A stretch of 64,000 bases of DNA from JAEKNW01 sp963677815. Lineage in GTDB: Bacteria; Cloacimonadota; Cloacimonadia; Cloacimonadales; JAFGVF01. Shown here in pieces: positions 1 through 9,078 of the stretch. The notes beneath the pieces are model-generated. The model did not search any database, was not told the origin of the DNA, and saw only the letters and a program-made list of their open reading frames with translations. The stretch covers positions 2,604,001 through 2,668,000 of the forward strand of contig OY782499.1 in the NCBI GenBank assembly GCA_963677815.1, written 5' to 3'. Made by a program: the position numbers and the translations under genes. Within the stretch, counting starts at the first letter, position 1; each line of letters starts with the position of its first letter.

Positions 1-1257
1 TTCTTTATCAAAAACAGGGTGAAGAAGTTCATCTAATTTGTTAGGTTCAACTCTTAATAAAGCTGTTTTTTCATCAATGAAGCCTTCTTCAACCATTTCA
101 ACAGCCATTCTTACCATAGCTGCACCGGTTCTCTTACCATTTCTTGTTTGAAGTAACCATAATTTACCATCTTGAATAGTAAATTCAAGGTCTTGCATAT
201 CTTTATAATGATTTTCAAGTTTCTCTTGAATTGCATTTAACTCTTTATAAACAGTAGGCATAGTTTCTTCTAAAGAAGGGAAGTTAGCTTTTCTATCTTC
301 TTCAGTAACACCAGCTAATTTAGCCCATCTGTGTGAACCTTCTAGAGTAATTTCTTGAGGAGTTCTAACACCAGCAACAACATCTTCACCTTGAGCATTA
401 ATTAAATACTCACCATTAAAGATATTTTCACCAGTTGCAGCATCACGTGTGAAAGCAACACCAGTAGCAGAGTTTTCACCCATGTTACCATAAACCATAG
501 CTTGTACGTTAACAGCTGTTCCCCATTCACCAGGGATAGAATTCATTTTTCTATAGTAGATAGCTCTATCATTATTCCAGCTACCAAACACAGCAAATAT
601 TGCACCCCATAATTGATCCCATGGATCGTTAGGGAATTCTTTACCTGTATTTTCTTTAACAGCAACTTTGAATTTAGCAACAAGTTCTTTTAAATCTTCA
701 ACAGTTAAATCTAAGTCACTATCAATATTCTTTGCTTCTTTTACAGATTCAATGATTTCTTCAAATGGGTCGATATCTTCTTTTGATTTTGGTTTCATAT
801 CCATAACCACATCGCCATACATTTGTACAAAACGACGGTAAGAATCCCATGCGAATCTATCATTACCTGTTCTTTTTGCAATGCCTTCTACAGCATCATC
901 ATTTAATCCTAAGTTTAAAACAGTGTCCATCATACCTGGCATAGAAATTCTTGCACCAGAGCGAACTGAAAGTAAAAGTGGGTTTTCACTTGAACCAAAT
1001 TTTGTTCCAAGAATGTTTTCTAAATTTTCAATAGCTTTTTGAACTTCAGCTGTTAATAATTCTTTAGATTTGTCTTGGCCAACTTGATTGTATTCAGTAC
1101 ATACATCAGTTGTGATAGTGAATCCTGGAGGTACTGGAACACCTATCAAGTTCATCTCTGCTAAGTTAGCACCCTTTCCACCTAAAAGGTTTTTCATTGT
1201 GCTATTACCTTCTGCTTTTCCATCGCCAAATAAATAAACGCGCTTCATGTCGGACAT
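1..1257 (-). CDS. ppdK: Pyruvate, phosphate dikinase, N-terminal 419 residues (runs off window)
   Basis: PPDK interconverts pyruvate + ATP + Pi and PEP + AMP + PPi, and in anaerobes links pyruvate to gluconeogenesis or PPi-driven glycolysis. The minus-strand frame is open from an ATG at 1257 to the window edge. It starts MSDMKRVYLFGDG, and continues with GGKGANLAEM and PVPPGFTITT, the PPDK/PEP-synthase nucleotide-binding N-terminus; SGARISMPGMMDTVLNLG is the highly conserved PPDK block. The last visible residues (RVEPNKLDELLHPVF) sit at the end of the ATP-binding half, so the phospho-His and PEP/pyruvate domains (about half of a usual ~880 residues) lie outside. A strong GGAGGAAT ribosome binding site precedes the start. 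Partial only because of the window; no damage is seen. Confidence 0.95.
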   Translation of the reverse strand, partial: MSDMKRVYLFGDGKAEGNSTMKNLLGGKGANLAEMNLIGVPVPPGFTITTDVCTEYNQVGQDKSKELLTAEVQKAIENLENILGTKFGSSENPLLLSVRSGARISMPGMMDTVLNLGLNDDAVEGIAKRTGNDRFAWDSYRRFVQMYGDVVMDMKPKSKEDIDPFEEIIESVKEAKNIDSDLDLTVEDLKELVAKFKVAVKENTGKEFPNDPWDQLWGAIFAVFGSWNNDRAIYYRKMNSIPGEWGTAVNVQAMVYGNMGENSATGVAFTRDAATGENIFNGEYLINAQGEDVVAGVRTPQEITLEGSHRWAKLAGVTEEDRKANFPSLEETMPTVYKELNAIQEKLENHYKDMQDLEFTIQDGKLWLLQTRNGKRTGAAMVRMAVEMVEEGFIDEKTALLRVEPNKLDELLHPVFDKE

Positions 1258-1329
1258 TATTCCTCCCAATTATTTTAGGTTTATTCTCTTATCTATTAAT
1301 ACTTTATATTTGTATTTTATCACCTAAAC

Positions 1330-1358
1330 ATAAGTATTAAAGCTTGCGAATCTGTCAA
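1330..1358 (-). promoter_or_regulatory. Probable sigma-70 promoter of ppdK
   Basis: On the minus strand TTGACA (1353-1358) is followed after 17 nt by ACTTAT (1330-1335), about 75 nt upstream of the ppdK start. The -35 is perfect and the -10 is weak. TTGACA preceded by a pyrimidine and A-rich sequence recurs before several genes in this window. Confidence 0.4.
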
Positions 1359-1362
1359 TGAT

Positions 1363-1791
1363 TTATTTTGCTCCTTTACCAATAGTAAATGAAGATTTAT
1401 AATAGGATTCTTTGATTTTTTGAGAATTCTCTAAAAAATAATCTATACCATAACCTTTAATTACTGATAAATTGAAGACTTTTAAATTATGAGGATAGAT
1501 ATCTGCCCCTTGAGCTAGAGGTTGCAATTTACTACAAGGGAAATCAAAACATTCAAAACAATAGCGCACATCCTTGTCTTTAGCACAATCATATGTCTCA
1601 CATTTATCTTTCATTATTGAACATTTACCGCCATTTGCATTACATCCAGGACAAGGTAGGTTGTCTTTTGGGATACCTTTAGAAATTAGGTAATCAAATA
1701 ATTTGGGTTCATCTTTACATAAATATAGTTCGCAGATACTGCAATCTAGTCCGCATTTAGCGACCATTCCTTCTCTTTTGTTTGAATACAT
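1363..1791 (-). CDS. DUF3795 cysteine-rich protein
   Basis: 142 residues. It matches the DUF3795 pattern: an N-terminal CGLDCSICELY, then CPGC, KCSI, KCETYDC and CFECFDFPC, about twelve cysteines spaced as paired metal or Fe-S ligands. Its function is unknown in the family; small soluble DUF3795 proteins are common in anaerobes. A frame upstream adds 16 residues, but the ATG at 1791 is chosen because GAAGGAG lies just before it. It stands alone, with ppdK's promoter directly downstream on the same strand. No signal peptide or membrane segment is visible. Confidence 0.8.
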   Translation of the reverse strand: MYSNKREGMVAKCGLDCSICELYLCKDEPKLFDYLISKGIPKDNLPCPGCNANGGKCSIMKDKCETYDCAKDKDVRYCFECFDFPCSKLQPLAQGADIYPHNLKVFNLSVIKGYGIDYFLENSQKIKESYYKSSFTIGKGAK

Positions 1792-1993
1792 TTGCTTCTC
1801 CTTCTCAACATGAAGATTTCTTAAAATAAATAATATCACTAGTTTATGAGCACTATTAAAATATAATTTTATAGCTATTAAATTTATAGAATTATTTATG
1901 TCAAGTTAAATAATTTTCACATTTTTGCCCCAATTAAAATAATTTGCTTGCTGAACCTTCTATAATCATAAATGAAATTTTTTAATTTAATTC

Positions 1994-2022
1994 TTGACAA
2001 GTAAATCATCATCTGCATTATT
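1994..2022 (+). promoter_or_regulatory. Possible promoter for the small ORF/methyltransferase group
   Basis: TTGACA at 1994-1999, 17-nt spacer, ATTATT at 2017-2022. It lies about 45 nt upstream of the small ORF at 2067 and is the only good -35 in this gap. The rest of 1840-2066 is AT-rich with nothing else recognisable. Confidence 0.35.
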
Positions 2023-2066
2023 AAACCATAAGTATAGTTGATGATATCAAAAGTAAAGGAATTGTT

Positions 2067-2207
2067 ATGTTTTTAGCTTTTTGGAGATTGAAAGATAGAT
2101 TCTTTTTCGCTGTTAGAGATTTGTTTATAACTAAGAAGAAGAATTGCGAAATTAATTATGATGATGATTTACAAAGATATCGAGATGAACAACATATATG
2201 GTATTGA
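2067..2207 (+). CDS. Possible 46-residue small protein
   Basis: An ATG at 2067 with AAAGGAA just upstream opens a 46-codon frame ending TGA at 2205-2207. The protein starts MFLAFWRLKDRFFFAVRD, is basic and aromatic in its first half, and ends in an acidic/polar tail (YDDDLQRYRDEQHIWY). No family is recognised. It sits 54 nt before the methyltransferase, on the same strand and behind the same putative promoter, so it could be a real small gene or a leader. The case rests on RBS, promoter and position only. Confidence 0.35.
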   Translation: MFLAFWRLKDRFFFAVRDLFITKKKNCEINYDDDLQRYRDEQHIWY

Positions 2208-2261
2208 TAAAAGGAAAATCTTTTGATACATCAACTATTTTTTTAGATAAGAGGAAGTATT

Positions 2262-2975
2262 ATGGAAATCTCAAATTTATATATTAAGAAGATTCTTGAT
2301 TTAGCAACTGGTCTTGGTCAATTTATCCCATATTTATTAGACCAAATCCAAGATCTTGAAGAAATTATTGGAGTAGATACTTGTCAAAGAAGTATAGAAG
2401 CAGCAGAAAAGAACTTTAAAAATGACAAAAGAGTCTCTTTCCTCAATTTAGATGCTAAAGAACTTCCATTTGCTGACCACTACTTTGATGGTATTTCTCT
2501 TAATAATTCTCTACATCATTTTGAAGATATTCCTGGGGTATTTAAAGAAGCCAAGCGTATTCTTTCTCCTAAGGGATATTTAATCTTCAATGAAATGACA
2601 AGTGATTCTGGGCAAAGTCAGTCTCAGCAAAGTCACATATTGCTCCACCATTGGTTTGCTGATATTGATAGATTATTAAAGAGATATCATGATCATACTT
2701 ATTCAAGTGAAAAGATCATAGAATTAATTACTGCAAATGGTTTTGATATTATTGAGAAGGAGATTTATAATCATGAAATCCCTAACCCGAAAGATGCAAA
2801 AATGATTGAATCATATATTAATACTATTAGGATAACAAGAGATAGACTTACACAAAAAATCCCTCATAGTATTCTTGACGAAGCAGAGAATATAGTTAAT
2901 CATTTGAGTGAACATGGTTATTCACCTGCTCGAGCTATTATGATTATTGCCCAAAAATCTAAGGAGCAAATATGA
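2262..2975 (+). CDS. SAM-dependent methyltransferase (class I)
   Basis: 237 residues. Motif I (ILDLATGLGQF) lies almost at the N-terminus. It is followed by the acidic loop IIGVDTCQRSI, motif II-like FLNLDAKELPF, and DGISLNNSLHHFED with LSPKGYLIFNEM, the Methyltransf_11 arrangement. The substrate cannot be told. The family usually has 30 or more residues before motif I; here there are about ten, but AGAGGAAG sits correctly before this ATG, so a short N-terminus is likely real. The stop overlaps the next start by 4 nt (ATGA), so it is translationally coupled to the acetyltransferase that follows. Confidence 0.85.
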   Translation: MEISNLYIKKILDLATGLGQFIPYLLDQIQDLEEIIGVDTCQRSIEAAEKNFKNDKRVSFLNLDAKELPFADHYFDGISLNNSLHHFEDIPGVFKEAKRILSPKGYLIFNEMTSDSGQSQSQQSHILLHHWFADIDRLLKRYHDHTYSSEKIIELITANGFDIIEKEIYNHEIPNPKDAKMIESYINTIRITRDRLTQKIPHSILDEAENIVNHLSEHGYSPARAIMIIAQKSKEQI

Positions 2976-4219
2976 CATTAAGAATAAATAAACTATCAAA
3001 GAAGAATTACGAAGCTACTTATAGAATTTTAGGAAATTCTTATCCCGACATGAAAATTCCTAAAGACAGAGCTTTCGAATGGTTTGACAGGATAAATGAT
3101 CCTAATGAGAGCAGATGTCTTTGGGGAGGGTTCCTACAAGGTCAACAAGTTTCTGTTTTTGTAACTAATGACTTTACTATGAACTTTCGTGGACAAATGC
3201 TGTCTGCAGGAGGAATTGGTATGGTAGCAGTTGATTTATTACATAAAAAAGAGAAAATATGCAAGCAAATGATTGAATTTTATGAGAGCTACTATGAGGA
3301 AAAAGATACTTATTTATTAGTTCTTTATCCATTTAGACCTGACTTCTATCATAAGATGGGTTTTGGTATGGGAACATGCCTTCACACTTATTGTCTTGAA
3401 CCAAAATATTTCCCCAAATATAAAAAAACTCATGCTTTAACTTTTGCCGACATGTCAAACTTATCAGAAATAACCGATTTTTATAACCAGATTACCAAAT
3501 CTCAGCATGGAGCAATGTATCGTAGAGAAGGTGAATTTGAAGGATGGTTAAGGAATCCTCAATTAAAGTGTATAATTTATAAAGAAGATAATGAAATTCA
3601 GGGATACATGTTTTTTTCTTTTAGGGAGAGAAACCCTCATGACAAGGGCTCTTTTGATATGATAGTTAAAGAAATCTTTTTTCAAAGTGTTGACGTTTGG
3701 AAACAGTTTTCAACTTTCTTTAATTCCCAATCTGACCAGATAAAACGAATCGAAATAACTACTTATGATACAGATTTCTATCATTATATCAGCAATCCTG
3801 TTAGTGAATCAAAAGAATCTTATCAACTGATTAGGCATAACATAGCTTATGAAAAATCTGGGCTAATGTATAAAATATCTAACCCTCTTAAATTCATGGA
3901 AAGTTTGGAAGAAAATGCTTTTGAGAATAATGAAGTAATCATTAGATTAATCCTAACAAATGAGTTATTTCCTAAAAAAGAAAAATATATATTGACTTAT
4001 AATTTAGAAAATAGCAAATTTGTTATTAATGAAACTAAGAGGGTTGATGTTAGTATAAAAATGAATTTAGCACAATTCTCTTCAATCCTTATGGGAGCTT
4101 TATCATTTTCTTCAGCCTATAAGCATGGATTAATTGATATCGATAATAAAAAATACATTGATTGTGTTGATAAGTTATTTAGAACTAATAATAAGCCTGT
4201 TGGCTATAATGAATTTTAA
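2972..4219 (+). CDS. Eis-like GNAT N-acetyltransferase with C-terminal sterol-carrier-like domain
   Basis: 415 residues, the size and layout of the Eis family: tandem GNAT folds then an SCP2-like domain. Visible are AGGIGMVAVDLLHKKEKICKQM (acetyl-CoA binding region), LYPFRPDFYHKMGFGMGT (the Eis YPFRxxFYxKxGFG block) and a C-terminal part (SIKMNLAQFSSILMGALSF) like the SCP2-type end. Eis enzymes acetylate amines such as aminoglycosides or protein lysines; the natural substrate here is unknown. It starts inside the methyltransferase stop (ATGA). The pair looks like a small-molecule modification unit, perhaps tailoring or resistance, which is inference. A terminator follows. Confidence 0.8.
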   Translation: MTLRINKLSKKNYEATYRILGNSYPDMKIPKDRAFEWFDRINDPNESRCLWGGFLQGQQVSVFVTNDFTMNFRGQMLSAGGIGMVAVDLLHKKEKICKQMIEFYESYYEEKDTYLLVLYPFRPDFYHKMGFGMGTCLHTYCLEPKYFPKYKKTHALTFADMSNLSEITDFYNQITKSQHGAMYRREGEFEGWLRNPQLKCIIYKEDNEIQGYMFFSFRERNPHDKGSFDMIVKEIFFQSVDVWKQFSTFFNSQSDQIKRIEITTYDTDFYHYISNPVSESKESYQLIRHNIAYEKSGLMYKISNPLKFMESLEENAFENNEVIIRLILTNELFPKKEKYILTYNLENSKFVINETKRVDVSIKMNLAQFSSILMGALSFSSAYKHGLIDIDNKKYIDCVDKLFRTNNKPVGYNEF

Positions 4220-4258
4220 TAGCTTATCCTCCTCTCATATATCTAAATCACATCCAAG

Positions 4259-4286
4259 AAAGCCGAAGCCATTCGGCTTTTCTTTA
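4259..4286 (+). terminator. Rho-independent terminator after the methyltransferase/acetyltransferase pair
   Basis: AAAGCCGAA, loop GCCA, TTCGGCTTT, then TTCTTT. A 9-bp stem with a T-tract, ending about 20 nt before the xerD start. Confidence 0.8.
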
Positions 4287-4304
4287 TTTACTAAAGGATA
4301 TTAA

Positions 4305-5228
4305 ATGGATACGCAAGAAATAATTGATGAATATTTACATTACCTTAAAGCTTTAGGGAAAAGTCTCAACACCCTAGAATCTTACCAACGTGATTTAAAG
4401 CAATTCCAAGAGTTTATCCATGATAGGTATGATAATGAATTATTATTAAAGGATGTAGATAGGCATATAATTAGGGATTTTATGGGATACTTGTATGAAG
4501 TTCATAATAATTCTAATCGTACTATTTCCAGAAAATTAGCTGCCTTGAAAGGCTTATTCAAATATTGTGTTACCAAAAACTATATTCCTGAAAATCCTTC
4601 TTTAACCATGAAGAATCCGAAGTTTGAGAAAAAGATTCCTAACTATTATTCTGAAAAAGATATGGAATATCTCTTATCACTACCAGACCTTTCTTCAAAG
4701 TTTGGAGTGCGAAACTTGGCTATTCTTGAATTATTCTATTCTTCAGGCTTAAGAATATCTGAAATGATTATTCTAACTATGAAAAGTATTGATTTCCCCC
4801 AAAAAATAGTCAGAGTTATTGGTAAGGGTAACAAAAGTAGGTTAGTCCCTATCGGTAATAAAGCAATTGAAGCTTTGAAAAACTACCTTTCTCTCAGACA
4901 TTCCTTTATATCAAAATATAGTAAGGATATCTTGTTTTTATCTAAGTCAGGAAGACCACTTTCTAGGTTAGAACTAGCTGACATTCTGAAACAATATTTG
5001 CAACTTGTAGGACATAAAAAAGGTTATTCACCACACACATTGAGGCATACTTTTGCAACTCATATGCTAAGCAATGGTGCCGATTTGAGAGCTATTCAAG
5101 AAATGCTAGGTCACGCTAATCTCTCAACCACAGAAATATATACTCATGTTTCTTTGACAGATTTAACTAAAACAGTTAATAATTTACATCCTAGGAGTAG
5201 AAATAGTAAAAAAGATGAAGATGATTAG
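4305..5228 (+). CDS. xerD: XerD-type site-specific tyrosine recombinase
   Basis: 307 residues. The N-terminal SAM-like core-binding domain (residues 1-95) is followed by the catalytic domain with all family residues: R150 (SGLRISE), K174 (GKGNKSR), H244 and R247 (HTLRHTFATH), H270 (LGHANLS) and nucleophile Y279 (EIYTHV). Xer recombinases resolve chromosome dimers at dif. The NGADLRAIQEMLGH block is closer to XerD than XerC, but a partner is not in view and a lone Xer protein is possible. It has its own RBS (AAAGGA) and follows a terminator. No integrase-like context (att repeats, phage genes) is seen, so a housekeeping role is favoured. Confidence 0.85.
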   Translation: MDTQEIIDEYLHYLKALGKSLNTLESYQRDLKQFQEFIHDRYDNELLLKDVDRHIIRDFMGYLYEVHNNSNRTISRKLAALKGLFKYCVTKNYIPENPSLTMKNPKFEKKIPNYYSEKDMEYLLSLPDLSSKFGVRNLAILELFYSSGLRISEMIILTMKSIDFPQKIVRVIGKGNKSRLVPIGNKAIEALKNYLSLRHSFISKYSKDILFLSKSGRPLSRLELADILKQYLQLVGHKKGYSPHTLRHTFATHMLSNGADLRAIQEMLGHANLSTTEIYTHVSLTDLTKTVNNLHPRSRNSKKDEDD

Positions 5229-5254
5229 GAATTAATTTTCCCAAACATTTATGA

Positions 5255-5560
5255 TCATCGCAACTTCTCTTGAACTGATTTTACTTTTCCTCTTATTCTA
5301 TCTTGTTTAGAAGCTCTGAAATCTATTTTAATTGTAATTCCCAATCTTTCATAATCAGGAGCAAATTTATAGAAAATATCTCTTACTAGTTCCATGACAT
5401 CATCGTATTGCCCTTCAAGAACTGATCCCATGGGAGTTAGAAGATGGTCCACTTTGGTATTTTGATTAATGAAATCAATAACTTGAGCCACGAAAGGAGA
5501 CAGACTAGGTCCTATATCGTAAGTTACAACCACTAGCTCGCAGATAATATTTGTATTCAT
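5255..5560 (-). CDS. Thiamine-binding protein, MTH1187/YkoF-like family
   Basis: 101 residues. It has the family block LLTPMGSVLEGQYDDVMELV and the C-terminal KIDFRASKQDRIRGK. MTH1187-type proteins are ferredoxin-like-fold dimers that bind thiamine or HMP. It is convergent with xerD and downstream of the oxidoreductase pair, separated from it by a strong hairpin. It is usually a single-gene unit, and no thi genes are adjacent here. Confidence 0.8.
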   Translation of the reverse strand: MNTNIICELVVVTYDIGPSLSPFVAQVIDFINQNTKVDHLLTPMGSVLEGQYDDVMELVRDIFYKFAPDYERLGITIKIDFRASKQDRIRGKVKSVQEKLR

Positions 5561-5589
5561 CTTAAACCTCTTATTGATAAATAAGTTAG

Positions 5590-5623
5590 CCCTATATCCA
5601 TCTCAAAAGAGACGGATATAGGG
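5590..5623 (-). terminator. Strong hairpin after the FAD/Fe-S oxidoreductase operon
   Basis: A 15-bp stem with one G-T pair (5590-5604 with 5609-5623) and a 4-nt loop (AAAA on the plus strand, TTTT on the minus strand). It lies between the oxidoreductase stop and the thiamine-binding gene. The T-run after it is weak, so it may act as an RNA-stabilising 3' end. Confidence 0.65.
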
Positions 5624-5646
5624 GAATATTTATGTTCTAAATAATT

Positions 5647-6801
5647 TTATTTAAATGCTTCCATTCCTGAGAATTCACGATAAAGGTCAAAAGACTTTAA
5701 TTGTTTTTCATCGTCAGCGGTAACTTCATTTAAAACTATTTTAGTAAGAAGTTCACCTAGACCTGGACCTAACATAAAGCCTTGTCCACACATACCAACT
5801 GCATTAATGAAGTTAGGATATTCTTTAGTTCTACCCACAATCGGGAAACCATCAGGAGTCATTGGATATTGTCCTCTCCAAGTTCTTCTTAGCTTAAGAT
5901 ATTTAAGACGTGGATAGATATCCAGCATTCTTTTAGTTACCAAAGGTAAAAACTCGGAAGTAGATAGATTATCAACACCAACAATTGGAGGGTCAGGGGT
6001 GATACAGAAAACAACTTGACCTTCATGGTTTTGATAGAAATAATAGTTTGCTGAACCAGGAGCTTTTCTCATATCAATAACCATTGGTTCGAAGAATCTT
6101 TTTACAGGTTCTGTAATACCAGCTTCATGATTATCTGGAAATACTGGTAAATCTAAGTTCAATTTCTTACCGATTTCACGAGCATTATTACCTGAAGCAT
6201 TTATTACATCTTGGCAAGAATATTTACCTTTATTAGTTATAACAGCCATTATTTTACCATTTTCAATTTCGAAGTCTTCAACTTTTTCATTAAAATGAAA
6301 TTCAGCACCTAACTCTCTTGCTCTTTTATGAAAAGCCGACATTGCCATGAGGGGGGAACAAGATCCATCTTCAGGAGAAAATGTAGAGCCTCTTAGTCCT
6401 TCCATTTTAATACCAGGAACTAACTTATTATATTCTTCTGCTGGAATCCACATGATATTTAAACCCATTGCCTGCAAGTTTCTTACCATTGCTTGCAGAG
6501 TTTCTGAATCTTTATCATTCCAGGCAGGATAAGAATAGCCATTAGATCTCCAGCCAATATCATAATTGTGTTTTTCTTTCCAAGTTGAGAAAATCTCAAT
6601 AGATCTTTTACAAACTGAGAGTTTTCCATAATCTGAATGCGTGGCTCTAACTCCACCAATAGCTTTCTTATTGTTTGATTGTCCTGGACCTGTTAATTCA
6701 TCTAAAACAAGGACTTTCTTTCCTTTTTCACAGAGAGAAACAGCTGTAGGAACACCAACGGAACCAGCACCAATAATTATTACATCATAATTTTTATCCA
6801 T
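5647..6801 (-). CDS. FAD-dependent amine oxidoreductase, HcnC/sarcosine oxidase beta-like (DAO family)
   Basis: 384 residues of the D-amino-acid oxidase fold. The FAD site DVIIIGAGSVGVPTAVSL is at the N-terminus, and GQYPMTPDGFPIVG with GMCGQGFMLGPGLGELL at the C-terminus is typical of sarcosine-, proline- and glycine-type dehydrogenases. It probably oxidises a secondary amine or amino acid and passes electrons to the partner encoded directly upstream. Its ATG abuts the partner's stop with no gap, and GGGAGGAAT lies inside the partner's end, so the two are co-translated. The substrate (proline, hydroxyproline, sarcosine, other) cannot be read from the sequence. A hairpin follows the gene. Confidence 0.85.
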   Translation of the reverse strand: MDKNYDVIIIGAGSVGVPTAVSLCEKGKKVLVLDELTGPGQSNNKKAIGGVRATHSDYGKLSVCKRSIEIFSTWKEKHNYDIGWRSNGYSYPAWNDKDSETLQAMVRNLQAMGLNIMWIPAEEYNKLVPGIKMEGLRGSTFSPEDGSCSPLMAMSAFHKRARELGAEFHFNEKVEDFEIENGKIMAVITNKGKYSCQDVINASGNNAREIGKKLNLDLPVFPDNHEAGITEPVKRFFEPMVIDMRKAPGSANYYFYQNHEGQVVFCITPDPPIVGVDNLSTSEFLPLVTKRMLDIYPRLKYLKLRRTWRGQYPMTPDGFPIVGRTKEYPNFINAVGMCGQGFMLGPGLGELLTKIVLNEVTADDEKQLKSFDLYREFSGMEAFK

Positions 6802-8877
6802 TTATTCCTCCCTTTTTCCACCAGCAAAAACACTTAACTGAGCTTCAATAAATACTGGCCTTTTAGTATTTGGAACAACATGGTCAGCTGGTACACCTTC
6901 TTGTCTCATAACTTGTTTGATAAGTACATCACAGGTTTTTGCTCCACATGGGCCCATTCCAGCACGAGTTATAGCCTTGATTTGATTGATATCATAGATA
7001 CCTTGCTTGATTAAATTCCTAACATCCTTCACTTTAACACGTTCGCACAAACAGACCATTCCATCATCTTCCATGTTTGGAACAAGAGCCTCATCTAATG
7101 GAGCTGTAATTGCTTCTTCTTGGATTCTAAAAGAAGCAACTTTCTTTGCAATCTCTCTATCTACTTGTATTTTTACAATCTGAGTTTTTTGTTTTGGGAA
7201 CATCTGTACACTTATGACTGGGAAATGGCCTAGAGATAGTCCATCAATATTGTTTACTTCAACAATGTCGCCCTCTTTAATCATAAAGTTTCCTACTTCA
7301 TAAGGAAGAGAAACAAGTGGTTGTTCTTTATCTTTTCGGTAATCTACTAAAGTTATGGCTAGACCTGGGCAAATGGTAACACACTTTCCACATCCAATAC
7401 AATTTTCAGTATAATATGGGGTTCCCATTAGACCACCATCATCAATTTTGATAGCGTTTACTGGGCAAACCGTAGTACATGGATTACATGGTATTTCTTG
7501 TAAACAGTGAATAATAGGCATCACACCTTCTTCTTTATCACTATAATTATATCCTTTAATCTCTCCAGGGTGAGACTTGAGTAAATCTGCTTTATCATAC
7601 CATTCTTGTGGAACGTCTTCTACATCAGCGCCCATTTCTTTACATATTTTTAAACCAACAATCTTACCATTGAACATAGCAGAAGAAGCTTCAGCTATCT
7701 CAAAAGCATCACCAGCAGCCATTACAGGAAGTCCTGCCTGTACTGCTTCTTGAGTAAATTCATCAAGAGAATCTAAGCCAACTGCCATTAAGATGGTATC
7801 GCAGGCAAATGACTTTTCAGTTCCTGGAATCTGTTGAAATTTATCATCAACTTCAACTATGGTAATGCCTTCTACAGTCTCTGTTCCATTAGCACTTAAG
7901 ATACTATGTGATGTATAAATAGGAACACCTAATCTCTGTAATTTATCAGCGTGTACTTTATAACCACCACAGGAAGGAGCAGCTTCAACAAGTCCAACAA
8001 CATTTATTCCTGCTTGTAGAGCATGATAACCAGCTATTAAACCAACATTACCACCACCAACAATGAATAATCTTTCAGTAGGTTTTACTAAGTCCCTATT
8101 TACAAGGGTTTGGAAAGCCCCAGCACCATATATACCTGCTAAGGTGTTTCCATTAAATCTTAAAAACTTTTCTCTTGCACCTGCTGCATTTAAAATGAAT
8201 TTAGGAGTTATGATTTTGTATTCATCTTTTTTTAAAACACCAACTTTTTTATCACTAAAGACAAATAAAACTGTACTTTCTGTCCAGATATCTATTGATT
8301 CATACTGAGCTACTTCTTCAGCTAAAATTTTACCAATATCGTTGCCACGGGTACCTGCTCTCGAATCAGCTTGCGAACCGAAGAACTTATGAGTCTGAAG
8401 AACTAATTTTCCTCCTAACTCTTCTTTATCATCTATCAAAAGAGCTTTGATATTTCTTTTACCCATTTCAATGGCAGCTGATAGACCAGCTGGTCCTCCT
8501 CCGATAATTAAAACTTCTGCTGGAAGTTCTTCAATATCAGCCATTTCTACAGGTTTGATATCTGTTGGTAAATCTGGTAAACCTTCAGCACTTTCTACTA
8601 TCATGTTTTCTTTAACAGCAGTCATACAAGATTTTACTGGAATTCCATTGGCTATAACAGTACATTTTGCACACTGTCCGTTAGCACAAAAAATTCCTTG
8701 AGCAGTATTGTCTGCATGGTGATGTCCAAAGACGCGGATGCCGTTTGCCATGAGAGCTGAAGCAATCATTTCTCCCCTACGAGCACTAAGTGGTTGTTTA
8801 TTCCAATAAAAAGTAACAAAATCGTTTATTTCCGGCATATCAAGGACCGGATGGTTTCTAATACGTTGTTCAACCAT
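6802..8877 (-). CDS. Fe-S/FAD/NAD oxidoreductase, fused HcnAB/sarcosine oxidase alpha-like subunit
   Basis: 691 residues. Domains in order: an N-terminal 2Fe-2S domain (C64, C69, C72, C84: GIFCANGQCAKC and KSCM), an FAD/NAD disulfide-reductase-like domain (VLIIGGGPAGLSAA near 125; second dinucleotide site LFIVGGGNVGLIAG), a two-cluster ferredoxin domain (CNPCTTVCPVNA, CIGCGKCVTICPG) and a C-terminal BFD-like 2Fe-2S domain (VCLCERV, MGPCGAKTC). It is the electron-handling partner of the FAD oxidoreductase that follows, as in HcnABC and dye-linked proline or opine dehydrogenases. The added 2x[4Fe-4S] module suggests ferredoxin-level transfer in an anaerobe. RBS TAGGAGA. Divergent from the korAB-like pair. 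Confidence 0.9.
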   Translation of the reverse strand: MVEQRIRNHPVLDMPEINDFVTFYWNKQPLSARRGEMIASALMANGIRVFGHHHADNTAQGIFCANGQCAKCTVIANGIPVKSCMTAVKENMIVESAEGLPDLPTDIKPVEMADIEELPAEVLIIGGGPAGLSAAIEMGKRNIKALLIDDKEELGGKLVLQTHKFFGSQADSRAGTRGNDIGKILAEEVAQYESIDIWTESTVLFVFSDKKVGVLKKDEYKIITPKFILNAAGAREKFLRFNGNTLAGIYGAGAFQTLVNRDLVKPTERLFIVGGGNVGLIAGYHALQAGINVVGLVEAAPSCGGYKVHADKLQRLGVPIYTSHSILSANGTETVEGITIVEVDDKFQQIPGTEKSFACDTILMAVGLDSLDEFTQEAVQAGLPVMAAGDAFEIAEASSAMFNGKIVGLKICKEMGADVEDVPQEWYDKADLLKSHPGEIKGYNYSDKEEGVMPIIHCLQEIPCNPCTTVCPVNAIKIDDGGLMGTPYYTENCIGCGKCVTICPGLAITLVDYRKDKEQPLVSLPYEVGNFMIKEGDIVEVNNIDGLSLGHFPVISVQMFPKQKTQIVKIQVDREIAKKVASFRIQEEAITAPLDEALVPNMEDDGMVCLCERVKVKDVRNLIKQGIYDINQIKAITRAGMGPCGAKTCDVLIKQVMRQEGVPADHVVPNTKRPVFIEAQLSVFAGGKREE

Positions 8878-8909
8878 AAAATTTCTCCTAAAATTGGATT
8901 CTTAGGCAA

Positions 8910-8937
8910 AAATTAGTAAAACTTTACAAAGTGTCAA
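8910..8937 (-). promoter_or_regulatory. Probable promoter of the oxidoreductase pair
   Basis: On the minus strand TTGACA (8932-8937), 16-nt spacer, TAATTT (8910-8915), about 35 nt before the start. It lies in the 200-bp divergent region shared with the korA-like gene. On the plus strand there is only a weaker TTGACC at 9006-9011 with no convincing -10. Confidence 0.45.
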
Positions 8938-9078
8938 GCGGAAAACTGATTTTATTATTATTTATTAAAAATATTGATTAGACTAGAAGTTAATAGAATT
9001 ATTACTTGACCAAAAAGACCTTTATGCAATAGTCAATTCAAAAGTAATAATAAAAGAAATATTCGTTTAGGAGGTATA

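Noticed and set aside
4305..5228. XerD-like gene as an integron or phage integrase
   Set aside because: No attC-like array, att direct repeats or phage genes are near. The sequence is closest to housekeeping XerD.
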